The translations under genes were made by a program, and so were the position numbers. Positions 62,653 to 64,000 of a DNA stretch of 64,000 bases are shown here, piece by piece; position 1 is the stretch's first letter; each line of letters begins with the position of its first letter. Below the pieces are notes generated by a model. That model saw nothing but the letters and a program-made list of their open reading frames with translations, had not been told where the DNA came from and made no database searches. Source of the stretch: Mesobacillus subterraneus (lineage in GTDB: Bacteria > Bacillota > Bacilli > Bacillales > Cytobacillaceae); the NCBI RefSeq assembly GCF_003937825.1, contig NZ_RSFW01000010.1, positions 124,001 through 188,000 of the forward strand, read 5' to 3'.

Positions 62653-63495
62653 CTAATCTTCTGCTTCTTCATCTTCAAAAATCGTTCCGGAGTGGAGCGT
62701 CATGCCCGAGACGATTTCTTCCATTTCCGCCTGAAGGCTTTCGGTGATTTCTTCGCGCTCTTCAGGTGATAACGCATCCTTGGTGTAGCCAAAGAGATAG
62801 TTATTCAAATCAAACTCCCTCAGCTTGCACTTGGTATGGAAGATGTTTTCCTGATAGACATTGACATCGACCATATCGAATTGACTTTTCACAGACTCAG
62901 GGATGTAGTTTTGGATTGAGCTGATATCATGGTCGATGAATAGCTTGTTTCCATCCTTGTCTCTCGTGAAGCCTCTTACCTTGTAATCGATGGTCATTAC
63001 ATCCGTTTCGAAGGAATGGATCAAATAATTCAGCGCCTTAAGCGGCGAGATTTCCCCGCACGTCGATACATCGATATCCGCCCTGAATGTACTGATTCCC
63101 TCATCCGGATGGAATTCCGGGTACGTATGGACAGTGATATGGCTTTTGTCAAGCTGTAAAACAACATTATCAGGCAGCGGGCCTGGCGATTCATCATACG
63201 CTTCTTCAGGCACCTCGACGACGGGCCCCTCGGATACAAGGATGGTCACGCTCGCTCCCTGCGGGACATAATCCTGCTTGGCCACATTGAGGACATGCGC
63301 GCCAATGATATCGGAGACATGGGTCAGGATTTTCGTCAGCCGGTCAGCATTATACTGCTCATCAATATAGTCAAGATAAGCTTCACGCTCTTCTTTTGTC
63401 TTCGTATAACAGATGTCATACATGTTAAAACTCAAGGATTTCGTCAGGTTATTGAATCCATGCAATTCAATATGCTGTTCAGGTGTGAATTTCAT
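62653..63495 (-). CDS. speD: S-adenosylmethionine decarboxylase, E. coli (long) type
   Basis: Pyruvoyl enzyme making decarboxylated SAM, the aminopropyl donor for spermidine. The 280-residue proenzyme is of the long, E. coli-like class; B. subtilis itself has a short (126-residue) SpeD. The self-cleavage site is in [13 protein letters not shown] (about residues 115-127), where the serine becomes the pyruvoyl group. Also clear are [25 protein letters not shown] (in part) and the conserved ending [21 protein letters not shown]. The C-terminus is acidic. Start ATG behind CAGGGGGAACAT. No other polyamine gene lies near it. Confidence 0.95.
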   Translation of the reverse strand: MKFTPEQHIELHGFNNLTKSLSFNMYDICYTKTKEEREAYLDYIDEQYNADRLTKILTHVSDIIGAHVLNVAKQDYVPQGASVTILVSEGPVVEVPEEAYDESPGPLPDNVVLQLDKSHITVHTYPEFHPDEGISTFRADIDVSTCGEISPLKALNYLIHSFETDVMTIDYKVRGFTRDKDGNKLFIDHDISSIQNYIPESVKSQFDMVDVNVYQENIFHTKCKLREFDLNNYLFGYTKDALSPEEREEITESLQAEMEEIVSGMTLHSGTIFEDEEAED

Positions 63496-63639
63496 TTATG
63501 TTCCCCCTGTTCGTTTTCAGCCATGCTTTGTCTAGTTTTGAACAAAAGCAGTATCCTGTTGATTTAAATATTTTTATGATACCCATTCCTGTTAAGAAAA
63601 AACAAAGAGGCCCGAGATTATCGAAGGAACGGAAAATAT

Positions 63640-63671
63640 AAAAAAAACCTGCAGCATCTAAACTGCAGGTT
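63640..63671 (-). terminator. terminator of dat
   Basis: AACCTGCAG/CTGCAGGTT perfect nine-pair stem with T7 on the minus strand. Confidence 0.85.
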
Positions 63672-63676
63672 AAATC

Positions 63677-64000
63677 TTATAGTTTGCCGCATCGGCGTTC
63701 GATTTCTGCTTTGAACAGAGCTTGAAGCTTTCTTGTCACCGCTCCCGGTTCTCCGTTTCCGACTGGTTTGCCATCTACTTCGACGACTGGCATGACTTCG
63801 ACTGTCGTACCTGAAGAAAAGACTTCATCAGCCGCCGATAGTTCATCAAGGGTAAAAGCTCTTTCTTCAAGAGGAATCTGCTCGTTCCGGCAAATCTCCA
63901 GCACTTTTTGGCGGGTGATTCCATTAAGGATGAAGTTATCTGCCGGGTGTGTGAGGATCACGCCGTCCTTGATAATGGAGATGTTGGAATGGCTTCCTTC
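63677..64000 (-). CDS. dat: D-amino-acid transaminase, C-terminal part
   Basis: The window holds the last 107 codons of a class IV PLP transaminase that makes D-amino acids (D-alanine and D-glutamate) from the keto acids; the N-terminus lies beyond base 64000. The frame stays open across the edge (EGSHSNISIIKDGV...). Motifs present are EGSHSN, THPADNFILNGITRQKV and the substrate-gate region DELSAADEVFSSGTTVEVMPVVEVDG. These fit D-amino-acid transaminase better than branched-chain transaminase. The catalytic lysine is outside. A terminator follows at 63640. No upstream start can be given. Confidence 0.92.
   Translation of the reverse strand, partial: EGSHSNISIIKDGVILTHPADNFILNGITRQKVLEICRNEQIPLEERAFTLDELSAADEVFSSGTTVEVMPVVEVDGKPVGNGEPGAVTRKLQALFKAEIERRCGKL

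Overview
This is a chromosomal window from a low-to-moderate GC, endospore-forming member of the Bacillaceae (Bacillus/Mesobacillus-like; genus not resolvable by eye). The evidence is gene content and order that follow the Bacillus subtilis ackA-to-ytkP region: moaB, ackA, ytxK, tpx, ytfJ, ytfI, yteJ, sppA, nadF2, ytcI, sspA, thiI, iscS/nifZ, ezrA, hisJ, refZ, ytsP, dgcP, rpsD, tyrS, acsA/acuABC, ccpA, aroA, ytxJHG, murC, sftA, ytpQP, ytoP, ytzB, ytnP, trmB, ytzH, ytmP, amyX, ytlRQP, ytkP. Spore genes (sspA, ytfJ/gerW, a cwlJ-type hydrolase), strong AGGAGG-type ribosome binding sites and TTG/GTG starts fit. About three quarters of the genes lie on the minus strand. No rRNA, tRNA, insertion sequence, prophage or CRISPR array was seen.

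Layout: 1-9.4 kb holds moaB (cut by the window edge), an EcsC-family gene, acetate kinase, ytxK, thiol peroxidase, the ytfJ-ytfI-yteJ-sppA cluster, NAD kinase and a RarD permease. 9.5-15 kb holds an IscA-like protein, an acyl-CoA synthetase, an alpha/beta SASP and the thiI-iscS tRNA thiolation pair. 15-25.6 kb holds ezrA, hisJ, refZ, a methionine-sulfoxide reductase (GAF), methionine gamma-lyase with a perfect CcpA site, a diguanylate cyclase, rpsD with its leader and tyrS with a T-box. 25.6-35.4 kb holds a class A PBP with a fibronectin-like domain and repetitive tail, the divergent acsA / acuABC acetyl-CoA synthetase control module, an AT-rich lipoprotein gene and ccpA. 35.6-49.7 kb holds DAHP synthase, a large FtsA-like ATPase, bacilliredoxin brxC (ytxJ), the SigB-type ytxGH operon, an M29 aminopeptidase, murC, nicotinate phosphoribosyltransferase, the SftA DNA translocase, ytpQ and ytpP. 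49.9-64 kb holds a CwlJ-like spore hydrolase, a lipoprotein, a DUF84 NTPase, ytoP, ytzB, ytnP, trmB, ytzH, ytmP, pullulanase amyX, a lipid kinase, ytlQ, thpR, a CysK paralogue, S-adenosylmethionine decarboxylase and the 3' end of a D-amino-acid transaminase.

How the genes work together: several belong to carbon overflow control (ackA, acsA, acuABC, ccpA, plus cre-like sites at the methionine gamma-lyase and acuA). Others serve cell division and chromosome segregation (ezrA, refZ, sftA, FtsA-like), tRNA modification (thiI/iscS, trmB) and sporulation.

The least ordinary parts are non-coding: two arrays of one 52-bp imperfect repeat family carrying GGACAG/CTGTCC inverted repeats; a pair of related ~135-165 bp interspersed elements in opposite orientation; and a six-copy TTTATTGGCGA array spaced alternately 20 and 21 bp. 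The FtsA-like gene, with a ~330-residue repetitive C-terminal half, is the most interesting protein. I did not find a clear new multi-gene system; the window is mostly conserved core genome.
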